From contig JAOTOL010001616.1 of NCBI GenBank assembly GCA_034440575.1, forward strand, positions 2,172,501-2,236,500: 64,000 nt of DNA. Direction: 5' to 3'. The stretch comes from Imbricaverruca yamaguchii. Lineage: Eukaryota > Arthropoda > Thecostraca > Neoverrucidae. Made by a program: the position numbers and the translations under genes. The notes under the pieces are model-generated. The model saw nothing but the letters and a program-made list of their open reading frames with translations, was not told the DNA's origin and made no database searches. Shown here one piece after another: positions 1 to 10,650 of this stretch (position 1 is its first letter; each line of letters begins with the position of its first letter).

Positions 1-128
1 ACAGCTGGACAGCAGGCGTCTGATGTTCATTTTTTATCGGGGGACTTACGGTCACCGAGCTAGATGAGGCGAAGTCGAGTCAACATTTTCAAAAAGTGTG
101 AGCTGGAGAAACTTACCTAGACCAGCTA

Positions 129-285
129 AAACTAGAGTGCAAAGATATCTGAGCGTTTTGCATTAAAACTGCTGTGCAAAGATATCTGAGCGTTTTGCAT
201 TAAAACTAGAGTGCAAAGATATCTGAGCGTTTTGCATTAAAACTACAATGCAAAGACACCTGAGCGTACTGCACAGCGATGCGTG
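129..285. repeat. 37-bp tandem repeat, about 4 copies
   Basis: The word TGCAAAG recurs at 138, 175, 212 and 249, an exact 37-bp period. The first three units are nearly identical (core GATATCTGAGCGTTTTGCAT) and the fourth is diverged. No coding potential is seen. Bases 1-128 hold nothing recognisable. Confidence 0.9.
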
Positions 286-472
286 TATTGGCTCAAAGAG
301 GAAGACAACAGTAGTTTGGATGACTTATGTCACACGCGACGAGATCAAGTCTAGGTCAAAACTGCATCTTCGTTTCCATACTCCGAATTTTCAGCCTAGT
401 AATCATAGCATACAAACATAGCACACAAAGGGAAGAGCGTACGACGGGGCGAGTTGTCTTTTCTATACATGT

Positions 473-594
473 TTGTTTGTTTGTTTATTGGTTGGTTCAC
501 AACACACTTTATGCACATTCACGGCTAATGGCGCCGCCCACACTGTTTCGTCGGTGGGCCGCGGGATTGGGAAATGTCCTGAGTGGCGCTAGAG
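473..594 (-). mobile_element. SINE A, 5'-truncated (headless) copy
   Basis: Read on the minus strand, this matches the tRNA-unrelated body and tail of the full SINE A copy at 16781-16960: the CCCAATCCCGCGGCCCACC region, GGCGCCATTAGCCGTGAATG, and a CAAACAAACA tail. The tRNA-like head with A and B boxes is missing, so it stops just after the GCGCCACTC region. A 10-bp direct repeat CTATACATGT flanks it (463-472 and 595-604), which is the target-site duplication. A 5'-truncated insertion with a duplication is the usual product of LINE-mediated target-primed reverse transcription. Confidence 0.85.
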
Positions 595-604
595 CTATAC
601 ATGT

Positions 605-1987
605 ACGCCAAGTTACAGGCCGCTGTCAGGTAGGATCACCGAGTCACGACCCAAAATGTGTACCTGTGACTCCCCAACAAACCAATTGTCTTAATTGTCG
701 AAATGCCATTGATCGCCCTTGTAGTCACCTGCAAGGTATCGCAGGTCTCATTAGGCAAGCTGACATACATTCTACGTGTGTTTCAATGTTCGCACCCAGC
801 AAAGTAATCCCATTTCGACCTAGGTGATTTTGGCTGCTCTAAGTTGATGATTTGCCTGCAGACACTTAACCGACAGGTAGTTTTCAACGCTGTATTCGAA
901 TTCAGCACTCCTTTACCCCATTTAGTGTCAACATTATAGTAATAGAGAGTAGGTGATACAAGGTAGATTGTCCAGGTGAACTGGTGCGAACAATGATGGC
1001 ATGTTTGGAACGAATTGCTGTCGGGGTAGTTTTTATGCAGAATTCAAATTCACCGCTCTTTTTAACATAGATACATAAAGAATGCAAGTTACGATACGTT
1101 AAAAGTACAGCCCTGAAAGCAGACGGCCTTGCTAGTTGAAACGTTACTACATGCACGTTCATCAAGTATCCAATTTGAATAGCGACTAGGAGTACAAGAC
1201 CGATAAAATATCCCTGCCATTTGGCGACAGCACGATTTATACCCTTTTTACTCAACCTGAAGACATGAACGGTAAAAGATGGACGTGCTTTATGTACCAC
1301 AACGAACATATGATGGATGACTCTACGGAGTGATGAAAACTGCGTTTGTCTAAATTGTCCAGAACAAAACCTGGATGGAGCAATATTTACCCCCGGGCAT
1401 ATTTAGACTGTGGTATTACGTCTAAGCATACATTCTAGCGTTCCAATGCACGTCCCATATACGTAGAACGTTTGAACGCTCCAATGTGCTGATCTAAGGG
1501 AGGAAGAGTGATTTTTTATGCGTGCCGGCCCATAAAGGTCATTTGCGTCGGCTTTAAACAAGCACGCTACATGTCTGTCTACATAAGCGAATGCTTGCGA
1601 TCAAGCTGCAGGCAAATGGACATTTATGTTAAGGGAATGTTACGTTATACTTTGTGTGAAGTTTTTGGGTGTTGAAGGCGGGGGCTGGGTTGGGGGCGTC
1701 TGACTGATATCTAAATGGTATTAATTTTACTTTGCTCCTGCACAAAATAATTTGTAGTTTGGGTGCGGGTTTTGAGAGTGGCGAGAAGTTGATTTTGCCA
1801 GGGTGCTGGCTGTAGCCTACTCTTATTGAAGAGCACCGAGTATCTCCACCGAGCATCTTTATCGTGCGAACAAGGAGGTTGTTGTCCATACTGCCTATCA
1901 CGCCGGCCGCCGCGTGTTAGTTGTTAGTAGCGGGTTAGTCTAAGCATGCCATGTAGGGTTGTCAGTTGGGTTAGTGCGGTGTTTTGC
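605..1987. other. No recognisable feature
   Basis: Open frames here (for example minus-strand 902-1309 and 1629-1901) show no recognisable domain, no convincing splice context and no repeat structure. I see nothing to annotate. Confidence 0.5.
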
Positions 1988-2235
1988 ACTTCGGCTCTTC
2001 TACATCCGCTGTTCCTCTGGGCAGCCATGTACGTTATGAGTTGCAAGGTAAATCGGCTCATCTACGTCCGATAGCTCCTCTGGGTAGTCGTTTTAAGTTA
2101 TGCTAATTTTTACTTTTAGTTTTAGTTTTTATGTTTTCCTAAAGCAAGTCGGCTCATCTACTTCCGACGGCACCACTAGGTAACCATTTATTTATAGTCG
2201 TGAAGCAAATCGGCTCATGTACGTCCGACGCCATG
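1988..2235. repeat. Degenerate tandem repeat, 4 diverged units
   Basis: The word TCGGCTC, followed by a TCTACGTCCG-like string, recurs at 1991, 2053, 2149 and 2210. Spacings are 62, 96 and 61 bp, and the third interval carries a T-rich insertion. It looks like an old, decaying minisatellite. Bases 2236-2528 hold nothing recognisable. Confidence 0.7.
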
Positions 2236-2534
2236 CGTGGATGGCTGACCTAAGGCGACGAGTCATTTAAGTAGCTACGTGGAGCAAAATCTTTATTTCA
2301 AAAACTTCCTCTGGCACCTTACCTAAGCCAAGTCACTTCATTAATCCGAAGGATTCTTTTGGACGATTTTGTTGAAGAAAAACGCCTAACAAGCTGCCAT
2401 CATCATTTTACAAAATTGTGACGTTCAGATATTTTGCATCGGTAATATACCCTATTCTTCACGCAGTGAGGTTGCATTCGTGGGTGAATGTGTCATGTAG
2501 TCATGATATAGACAGTGCATGCTAATGTACTCAC

Positions 2535-2589
2535 CGAATATTGCTCCACTCAACAGGACCAGGATTCCCAGCGGCTGGCCGTTCAACAT
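2535..2589 (-). CDS. Candidate first coding exon with signal peptide (partial gene)
   Basis: On the minus strand an ATG at 2589-2587 opens a short frame reading MLNGQPLGILVLLSGAIFG. This has the shape of a secretory signal peptide: a short polar N-terminus, a hydrophobic LGILVLL core and small residues at the end. It is followed directly by a strong splice donor, GTGAGT, at 2534-2529. The split codon would give a phase-1 intron, which is common after signal-peptide exons. Upstream on the minus strand lies a GC-rich, CpG-dense stretch (about 2600-3110) that could be promoter or 5' UTR. Against this, two short upstream ORFs precede the ATG, no second exon was found toward the window edge, and short matches of this kind can arise by chance. 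The product is unknown. Confidence 0.3.
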
Positions 2590-2599
2590 GTTGGTGGTG

Positions 2600-3118
2600 T
2601 GGCAGCTACCACTGCTCAGACGCGTCTGGCCTCTCTCGGCATCACTGCTGTCGGACGGCGCGCGGTGCCATGGCCGAACCCGCCTGTCGCGTGATCTGCG
2701 CCGGGCGCTGTCCCGGTCTGGAGGAGCCTCTCACCAAACCGCACCGGCTCGCCTTTCGCCCGCACAACTGCTCACCGGCTCAAGCCAGCGGCGGCGTGGC
2801 CAATCGGCCGGAGACACGAGCACCCGTCTCGCCGCGTCGCCACCGCGTCCGGTCGCCGCTCGTCGACCGTCGAGCCGCCACGCGCACCGCCGTCGACGCC
2901 GACGGGCCAACTGGGCGGCGGCGGCGGCGGCCGGCGGCGCTGGCCGACGGCCGACGCGGCTCAACAGCGCCACTGCGGCCGGCCGCTCCCGCCGGGCCCA
3001 CTTTGAAGCCGGTCATCTGCCTGTCGCGGCGGTCTGTGGGGCCGGCGGCGGCGTCACGCCGGCCGCGTGGAGCGGCCAGCGTCGGAGTCGACGGAGGACG
3101 GACGACAGATGACAGATG
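2600..3118. promoter_or_regulatory. GC-rich, CpG-dense segment
   Basis: Base composition changes sharply from the AT-rich left flank to dense CGG/CCG/CGCC words, ending where the GACGACA array begins. The long overlapping frames on both strands are the result of GC richness lowering stop-codon frequency, not of recognisable protein domains. It could be a CpG island serving the minus-strand exon candidate at 2535-2589, but no core promoter motif is identifiable. Confidence 0.35.
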
Positions 3119-3935
3119 ATGGAGCCGACGGACGACGGACGACAGACGACAGACGACAGACGACAGACGACAGACGACAGACGACAGACGACAGACGACA
3201 GACGACAGACGACAGACGACAGACGACAGACGACAGACGACAGACGACAGACGACAGACGACAGACGACAGACGACAGACGACAGACGACAGACGACAGA
3301 CGACAGACGACAGACGACAGACGACAGACGACAGACGACAGACGACAGACGACAGACGACAGACGACAGACACAGACGACAGACACAGACGATAGACGAC
3401 AGACGACAGACGACAGACGACAGACGACAGACGACAGACGACAGGACAGACGACAGACGACAGACGACAGACGACAGACGACAGACGACAGACAGACGAC
3501 AGACGACAGACGACAGACGACAGACGACAGACGACAGACGACAGACGACAGACGACAGACGACAGACGACAGACGACAGACGACAGACACAGACGATAGA
3601 CGACAGACGACAGACGACAGACGACAGACGACAGACGACAGACGACAGACGACAGACGACAGACGACAGACGACAGACGACAGACGACAGACGACAGACG
3701 ACAGACGACGACAGACGACAGACGACAGACGACAGACGACAGACGACAGACGACAGACGACAGACGACAGACGACAGACAACAGACGACAGACGACAGAC
3801 GACAGACGACAGACGACAGAAAACAGACACAGACGACAGACGACAGACGACAGACGACAGACGACAGACGACAGACGACAGACGACAGACGACATACGAC
3901 AGACAACAGACGACAGACGACAACAGACGACGGAC
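3119..3935. repeat. (GACGACA)n 7-bp minisatellite, about 115 units
   Basis: A near-uninterrupted 7-bp unit GACGACA runs for about 0.8 kb. It is broken by a few short or long units (GACACA, GACAG, GACGACG) and by GATAGAC variants near 3391 and 3595. Because the unit contains no stop in any phase and 7 is coprime to 3, several long frames on both strands stay open, giving repeated TDDRRQT or SSVVCRL peptides. These are artefacts of the repeat, not genes. Confidence 0.97.
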
Positions 3936-4783
3936 GACGGAATCGACGGACGACTAATGGAGGCCGTCGAGAGCCGCCGATGGAGCCGGGGACTTCGTCG
4001 ACGGGAGGTCCAGCCGAGAGAAAGCCGCGAGGAACGCGGACGCAGTTGATGCATGTGTGACAGTAGAGATGTGATTGATGGGCGGAAGGAAATAATGTGT
4101 GACGGGGCATAGCGAGCAGACAGGCTCCAGGCGACGGAACAGCCATGTGTCACCCCGGCCAGAATAGTCATGGACAGTCAGTCGTAGTCATGTGTATATG
4201 GTGACGAGCTGATGCCAAGTTTGGGCAAATTTACTCCGATGTGTGTGCGGAAAAAGAGCATCTGAGCCACGATAACCAGTCCCACCTGTTCTCAGCCGAC
4301 CTAAACGCTTTCGAAACCTCAGTAACCGTGTATTTCGGCTTCAGTAATCAAACTGTTAAATTCATTAATAATTGTGAAATTCTTACCGCCTCGTCAGTGC
4401 CTCTTTGGCAGCCTGTTCCAGTCTTGGCTGCTTACGTAATGAACAAATTCCATCCCTGTTTTTGAAGCTCATTCATAACCGGTTTTCAAATATGGCTTGT
4501 TTTGCCGGTAACAATCACGCCGTAAGGCGATGGTGCACCAACCCCACGGGTAGTACGGATCTACTCCACGCCTGCCGGTGGCGGTTGTGGTTGGCTTCGA
4601 CACAATGACGAGGTATAACACCGGTTCTGTGTTTGCATCACTGGAGCTAGAGTTGCAACCAGGGTTGCATCTAGGGGGAAGAGGGAGGGGTAGCTCAATG
4701 TCACAGGTGGGATGGGGGAGGCAAGTGCTGGATCCGAGCAGCTTTGAATGTGATGGAAGATGGGAGCATGGGCAGGTGACGGG
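3936..4783. other. No recognisable feature
   Basis: Unique-looking sequence between two minisatellites. Small open frames (for example 4241-4465 plus) carry no recognisable domain. Nothing can be supported here. Confidence 0.5.
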
Positions 4784-5015
4784 TTCCACATATGTACCCC
4801 ACGACATGTTCCCATGTGTACCCACTATATGTTACTCATTTGCACCCGACTATATGTTCTCCATACGTATCCCATTTGTACCCCACTATCTGTTCCCCCT
4901 GTTTATCCCACTTGTACCCCGCTATATATTCCCCATATGTACCTCAATTGTGTCCCACTATATGTTCCACAAATGTAGCGTACTTGCATCCCAGAATATT
5001 CTGGCCATGTGCACC
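4784..5015. repeat. Degenerate ~36-bp tandem repeat (CCCACTATATGTTCC family)
   Basis: The phrase CCCACTATATGTT with a following TGTACC recurs at 4821, 4845, 4882, 4918 and 4954. Later spacings are 36-37 bp; the first is shortened to 24 bp. The units are strongly diverged, so the array is old. Confidence 0.8.
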
Positions 5016-5164
5016 CCACTTGACTATGACACTGGGTAACCATAGCCAGTCTCTAGCCCTCTCTCGACCGTCCAGTGCGCCTAAAGGCTGACCTATATTG
5101 GCGGCTTAATTGATGTGAGTTAATGGTAAGCCATTCGTCAATAGCCAAAACCTACCCTACTGAC

Positions 5165-5500
5165 CACAAGTCGCAACACTCCGGACCCTGTCGCGTATAA
5201 AAGTCGCAACACTCCGGACCTTGTCGCGTATAAAAGTCGCAACACTCCGGACCTTGTCGCGTACAAAAGTCGCAACACTCCGGACCTTGTCGCGTATAAA
5301 AGTCGCAACACTCCGGACCTTGTCGCGTACAAAAGTCGGAACACTCCAGACCTTGTCGCGTGCAAAAGTAGCACCACTCCGGACCGTGTCGCGAGCAAAA
5401 AGTAGCACCATTCCGGACCGGGTCGCGTACAAAAGTAGCACCACTCCGGACCCTGCCGCGGCCAAACAGTTAGCAACTCCGGACCATGCCGCGCACAAAC
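5165..5500. repeat. 33-bp minisatellite carrying TATAAAAG, about 10 units
   Basis: Units of 33 bp share the core GTCGCAACACTCCGGACC followed by TGTCGCGTA. The left units are almost identical, and the right units diverge toward GTAGCACCACTCCGG. The junction word is TATAAAAG at 5196, 5229 and 5295 and TACAAAAG in neighbouring units, so TATA-box-like words recur at 33-bp steps. The length is a multiple of 3, so frames stay open on both strands. These are not supported as genes. Confidence 0.93.
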
Positions 5501-8500
5501 AAGCAACGTCGGCTTTTCATCTCCATAAATTTAGGGGACCCTTTCCGGCTTGGTAAGTCCAAAACAAGTTGGCATTCAGACCACACTGTGTGTCGATGTC
5601 CCTGGAGCGATCACTTTGAATTGTGATGTCCACCGATGAGGCTGTTTGTCTACTTTGTCGGTCAGTTGTCGAACATTGCTCCCGTTTTTCGCTGGGCGCG
5701 TCTGTTTTGCATTGATGATGTGATCCATGCGAAGCTGATGCATAAGTGGAGTCGCCTTGTGTTTCCTCAGATGTGCTGAATGTCGGTCCCGTCTGCCAAG
5801 ACCAGCCGTACCGCGGAGCAGCGGCGCGAGGCTACCCTGCACGTCCCAGACCGCCTTTAACTATGAAAACTAAGTACCGTTTTGGGAGCGAGACGATCTT
5901 CACGCGAGACGTATAGTTTCGACACGGGTATGCGATCAGGTTGCGCGGTGCCCAATCTAGCTGACTTGCTTTAATTTTCTATCAGCGATTATGCCATGCT
6001 TCGTTGCGAGCTGGGACGAGACCCGGGCACGTTTGCTTCCGGGTACAGAGGTTGACCTGACCCGGAAGCGTAGTTGACCCGTCCCGGCCTGTCGAGTTGA
6101 CCCGTAGTTGACCCGTCTGTCGAGCTTTGGAAAATCGGTACAGCTTTGTTTTTGTCAGAGCGCTTCGCGTTCTGCTTCCGTCACTCAGAGTGTGCAAGGT
6201 ATGCAACAGGATTTTTTGCTTGCTTCTAAGTAATGTCAAAGGCTGACATAGGCGGTGCCAGTTACATGGGGAGGGCAGGAGGCTGTCTAAATGTGATGGT
6301 TTTGCTTACGGTCGCTGTGCATCACAAGGATATCTCCAAATATACAGAATGGTCCTATTTCGTATACTCTCTTATTTTCTTTAAGCATGTTGTATCACCA
6401 TAGGCAGACCCTGTTAGGCACTCATGAGTCAAGTACAAAAACTAACGGAAACGAAGATTATTACTGTCATCATGGAGGCACCGTACTCTGATGAATTTTA
6501 GAAAGAAGTTCTTTTTGTAGTTATATTAAATACAGAGGTGTAATCAGGACAGTGGCGTGGCCAGGAGGCGGTGTGGAAGCCATCCCTGCCCCTGGTCCCT
6601 GACGGTCCCTCCAGGCGACCCATTTAAGGGACACTCAGCAGCCCACGTGCCGACAGGCAGGGCTCTGGGCTGACGAGGAGTCTCGGACCGATGAAAGGGC
6701 CCCCGAATCAGTGGAGATTGCACACGGACGCTCCCCGTTGCGCTGAGGGCCCTGGACTGGGCCAACGTGAAATGCTTCTAGGTCGACGGATGGGGCCTCG
6801 GATCATTGGAAAAGTCCCGGGGTGGGAACTCGTTCCGGGCCCGGAGATGGATCGTTGCCGGGGCACTAATAACTGAATGCAGTTTGGCAGCTCATCCCAC
6901 AACTGCCATCAGCTGCCTTCCATCAGCTGATCAATATTTTTGTCGGCTGATGCCAGCAATAAAATGAATAAATAATGATACGACGTCGAATGATGTTTCG
7001 AATTGCTTTCGAATCCTGTAATTTCGCTCGTTGCGCATCCTAGCTGGAATATTTCATCGACACGTTTTGATAGGCATGATACTTTGAATGCATCAGATCG
7101 ATATGTGACGTAGCTGTAAGTGTGGCGTTGGGACTTTTCATGCTTTTTACGGAAATGCCGGAGAACGTGAAGTTAGCTGGCAACTGTGCTGCAGGAAGTG
7201 GTAATAGGTCATTTAGGTTCTCCAAATATCGGTGCACAAAATGTAGTGTGTGGACACTGGAGGCAAACATTGAAAAACTGGTTCAGGATGGTGATATAGG
7301 TAGATCAGTCCATAAGCAAGCAATTCTCATCAATTTTTCTTCATGAGGACTCAATATCCTCCACGTGAAAACATTGCAGGTCATACCTACAATGGCAGGG
7401 GAAAAAACTGGAAGAGCTTGCACCACCTACAGAAAATGCAGAAAACCATGTGCGGAAAATAAAGCCTAATGCAGCTGTGGGACATGATTTGGCTTATGTC
7501 TGCATAGATCCGATATGATGACCGGTCAGTATGGGCCGGCCGGTCTGCATACAAGGCCTGAGAAGCAGCAGGCATCGAGATTGAACTCCGGGACATAACG
7601 GGCGTAAAACACATAGACAGATATTCAGGATATTTGTGCTCAAATTCACACGAGTCTACCACTTATGATACATTCTGTGATCTACAAGTGCCTGTTGTCT
7701 TTCATGTGACAACGATGCAAAAGACATGTTCCGGATAGTGGAATTTCACGTCGACGAGTCTACTACTTTTGATATATTTTCATGTCCAAGTGCCTCTTGA
7801 CCTTCGCATGGCAAAGATGTAAGAGCCTTGCGATGTTTTTTGCGAATCATCGAATCAAAGACTAAGATGATAGCAGCAGTCAACCTGCATAAAAGTCGCT
7901 TTACTGATGTCGGCGCACTGGCTTATGGTGTTAGTTTGGTTTTATATCAGCCGAAATGTCACTAAATCAATGAAATGGTTGTCCTTTGCTGGATTCCGAG
8001 CCACGCGTGAATCTGTAGGAACGGGGCCACTGATGCTGCGACGTTGCGCGACACACAGGCCCGTGCAAACGTGCCCTCCCGCTCCCATCCAGATACTTTC
8101 ATTCAGATGTGAAAGGTCCTATTTCTATGAAGTGGCAGGTCAACTAGAATTTTCCGCCACACAATGAGCTTAAAACCGTCGAGCCTTGTATCGGTGAGTG
8201 TGCCTCACCTTCGCACCGAAACAGACGCATCGAGGTGTCTTTGTGTCGCCTGCTTTTGGAACTCACCTCAGAGACGCACAGTCACCTCCTGAGCGGTGAC
8301 GAGACGCCGCGGTGCCCCGAGTGCCAGGCGCCAATATCGGCATATTAGTCTCTCGTCCCTGGCTTGCCGACGAACGGACGCGTCGCTTTGGACGTGCCGT
8401 TGTCTCGGCCTCGGGAAGTATTAGGGATGAGTCGACCGCGAGGGAAGCATTAGAGGATGAGACGACCGTTGTTCAGTCGGGACAACTGCTCCGACCCATT

Positions 8501-8580
8501 GTACAACATTTTTCTCGTGATTTTGACTCGCCATTAAATTTGCGGGTGCATATGTTGTGATATCAGAATGGACCAAAGGT
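5501..8580. other. Mostly featureless DNA
   Basis: About 3 kb without a supportable gene. The only local structure noted is a cluster of GTTGACCCGT words at about 6047-6120 (short interspersed copies, spacing irregular). Other open frames (5576-5842 minus, 5982-6239 minus, 7122-7346 plus, 7907-8167 plus) have no recognisable domains. Confidence 0.5.
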
Positions 8581-8581
8581 A

Positions 8582-8745
8582 TGCTATCGCAGAAGGGTTT
8601 GGCACCGTGGCATGCTAACACAGGGAACGTTCGACACCATGGGGTGCTATCACAAGAAGGGTTTGGTGCCACGACATCTTGCCACAGGAAGGATTCAGCA
8701 CCATTGCATGTTATCACAGGGAGGGTTCAACACCACGTTATGTAA
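8582..8745. repeat. 31-32-bp tandem repeat, 5 diverged units
   Basis: TGCTATCAC-like starts followed by AGGGTTTGGCACC-like cores recur at about 8582, 8613, 8645, 8677 and 8709, giving spacings of 31, 32, 32 and 32 bp. Units are only moderately conserved. Confidence 0.8.
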
Positions 8746-8799
8746 CTAGTCACTACTGACGTTCATTCGCTTCGGTTGAAGCCATAGATGCGGTACAAC

Positions 8800-8846
8800 C
8801 TGTGTAGTCGATGCGTCTCTGTACTACAATAACTAACTGACTAACC
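8800..8846 (+). mobile_element. I-type LINE / SINE 3'-tail relic
   Basis: Contains TGTAGTCGATGCGTC followed by a CAATAACTAACTGACTAACC tail, matching the 3' end of the I-type LINE at 45498-45556 (GTAGTCGACGCGCCC then CCAATAACCAACCAACC). No clear target duplication is seen. A tRNA-B-box-like GGGTTCGAATCCC follows at about 8858 but without a matching head. Confidence 0.55.
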
Positions 8847-8849
8847 AAA

Positions 8850-10014
8850 ATGTCACGGGTTCGAATCCCAGCCCGTCTGAACTCCTGAGACTCATCGCAC
8901 ATCTGCAGCATGACCTTGAGCTGACCTGGGTCAGGGGCGGATGCTAGGAGGGGCCAACTCGGTTATGGCCCTTCCAGAATGGTCACACCCTGAAACAACT
9001 TCATTATTTTTTCGCGATTTTTTTTTGGAAACCTAGAAACATGCTATGGGGACAAGAATTGCTAGAGTCGCGCGCAAGACTTACCCTATTCAAATCCAGG
9101 GCTGTAAAATTGGTAGGCACTTCGGATGTTTGGCTCTTCTTGGACCGACCGGCTCGATCGTCCCTCGGGTATGGGGCCATGCTATGAAGCTGGACACCAA
9201 ATGAGCACGTGACTCAGAGGAGAGGGGTGACGACTTCCGTCGTACATCGGAGCATTGCCGCCGCGCTCGGGTTAACTCCTATCATTCGATGATCGTTTTG
9301 CATTAATGCATTGATTAGCTTCTGAACGTGCTATATGGGTTATGTTTGTAAAATCGGAGTTACTTAAGACTGGTTTCAGCTTTTTCCACATTAGTTTCAT
9401 TCAGATAACTTGCAATGTGTACATGAGTAGTTAATGATCAATGATTAATGGCTACTGGTTCTGTGGTTACCAACGGCTTCTTTATACTGCATTCCAGCTC
9501 AGCACTAAGCTCTACTCCGAGTTCATAACACGAGTGATATGAAGTCATCCAAGACTACATGTATGCATGGTGCGACAAACTAAGTTGAACTTCGGAGACC
9601 AAGTAAGAATGAGGTATTTGGCAATTTTCAACTGCCTACCATGGTTTGTAGCAAGAAGCAAGGGAAGAGCAAACTGCACCAGAAAGTCCACTTTGGGTAG
9701 TTTCGCTATGATTGACCCGGAATGTAACGTGAAGTAGTCAAATTTAGGTCAACTTTGCGACCTCAATATCTCCATAATACGGTACATTTAGCGCACATTT
9801 ACGGCAGATTTACGGCACATTTACGGATGTCGTCACACGCATGCTATTAGCTTCCAATGTATTGCAGGTTGGGGTCAAATGTACCATATTAAAGTCAAAT
9901 TGTACTGTGTTGGTAAACATGTGAACTTCGACAAGTTGCTTGGCATAAATATACTTTCTTGGGAACTCCGCTCTGAACTAAGCCACATTCATGCCCGTTC
10001 TATTTGCGTGCCTC
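8850..10014. other. No recognisable feature
   Basis: AT-leaning unique DNA. A minor triple of ATTTACGG words occurs at about 9786-9825. No gene or larger repeat can be supported. Confidence 0.5.
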
Positions 10015-10650
10015 GCAATAATCGATCGACATCATCGCGTGTAACGAGACTGCCAACAACGCCATCGACCCCGTGCAGGCCATCGACTTCACATCAATGC
10101 CGGCACGCCCAGCCTTTTCGCCAGTCTGCTCCCGCTCTTATCTGCAGGCCATTCGCACCTGAGCAGCACCCCGCCATCGCTGCGAGACAATAGCGGCAGC
10201 CGCCCGGCCCATCGGCGAGGCGGAGGCAGCGCCGATACGATCGCCGGAATGGCACCGACGCCACTCCCACGCACATCGTGTTTCGCGACGGAGACCCCCG
10301 TCGCGCTATCTGAGTCGCCGCCACGACTCCGGCCAGGCCCGGCCGGTCACCGGACACCAGCCGCCGGTAGCGCGCGCTGCGCTGTCTGCGCGGCCCGGCG
10401 GCGCTGTTTTGCCAGCTGGTGCGCGCCGCCACCGCCGCCGCGTCGGTCGTCGACTGCGACGCGGCCCGTCGTCGCCGCGCCGACGTCGGCGGCGACGGCG
10501 GCGAACAGGTGCCGCGACGGCGGCGACGGATTACCGACTGCTCACGCTCCGACGGCGGGGCGGGGCGGGGTGTCGAGGACGCCCCCGGACGTGTCCGGGA
10601 AGTGGCGCAGTCAGAGAGCGGCGCGCCCGAGATCTGGGAAAGAAACACAG
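10015..10650. other. GC-rich, CpG-dense segment
   Basis: A sharply bounded GC-rich block with many CGCC/GCCG words, similar in character to 2600-3118, 42590-43020 and 51830-52440. Overlapping open frames on both strands (for example 10094-10648 minus, 10249-10719 plus) are Arg/Pro/Ala-rich and show no recognisable domain, as expected of GC-rich non-coding DNA. A CpG-island role is possible but unproven. Confidence 0.4.

Noticed and set aside
2780..4171. 463-codon minus-strand frame and overlapping plus-strand frames of ~300 codons
   Set aside because: Nearly all residues derive from the stop-free GACGACA repeat; no domain and no independent coding evidence.
3119..5500. Regular repeats considered as a CRISPR array
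   Set aside because: Units are contiguous with no unique spacers, and the window is clearly eukaryotic.
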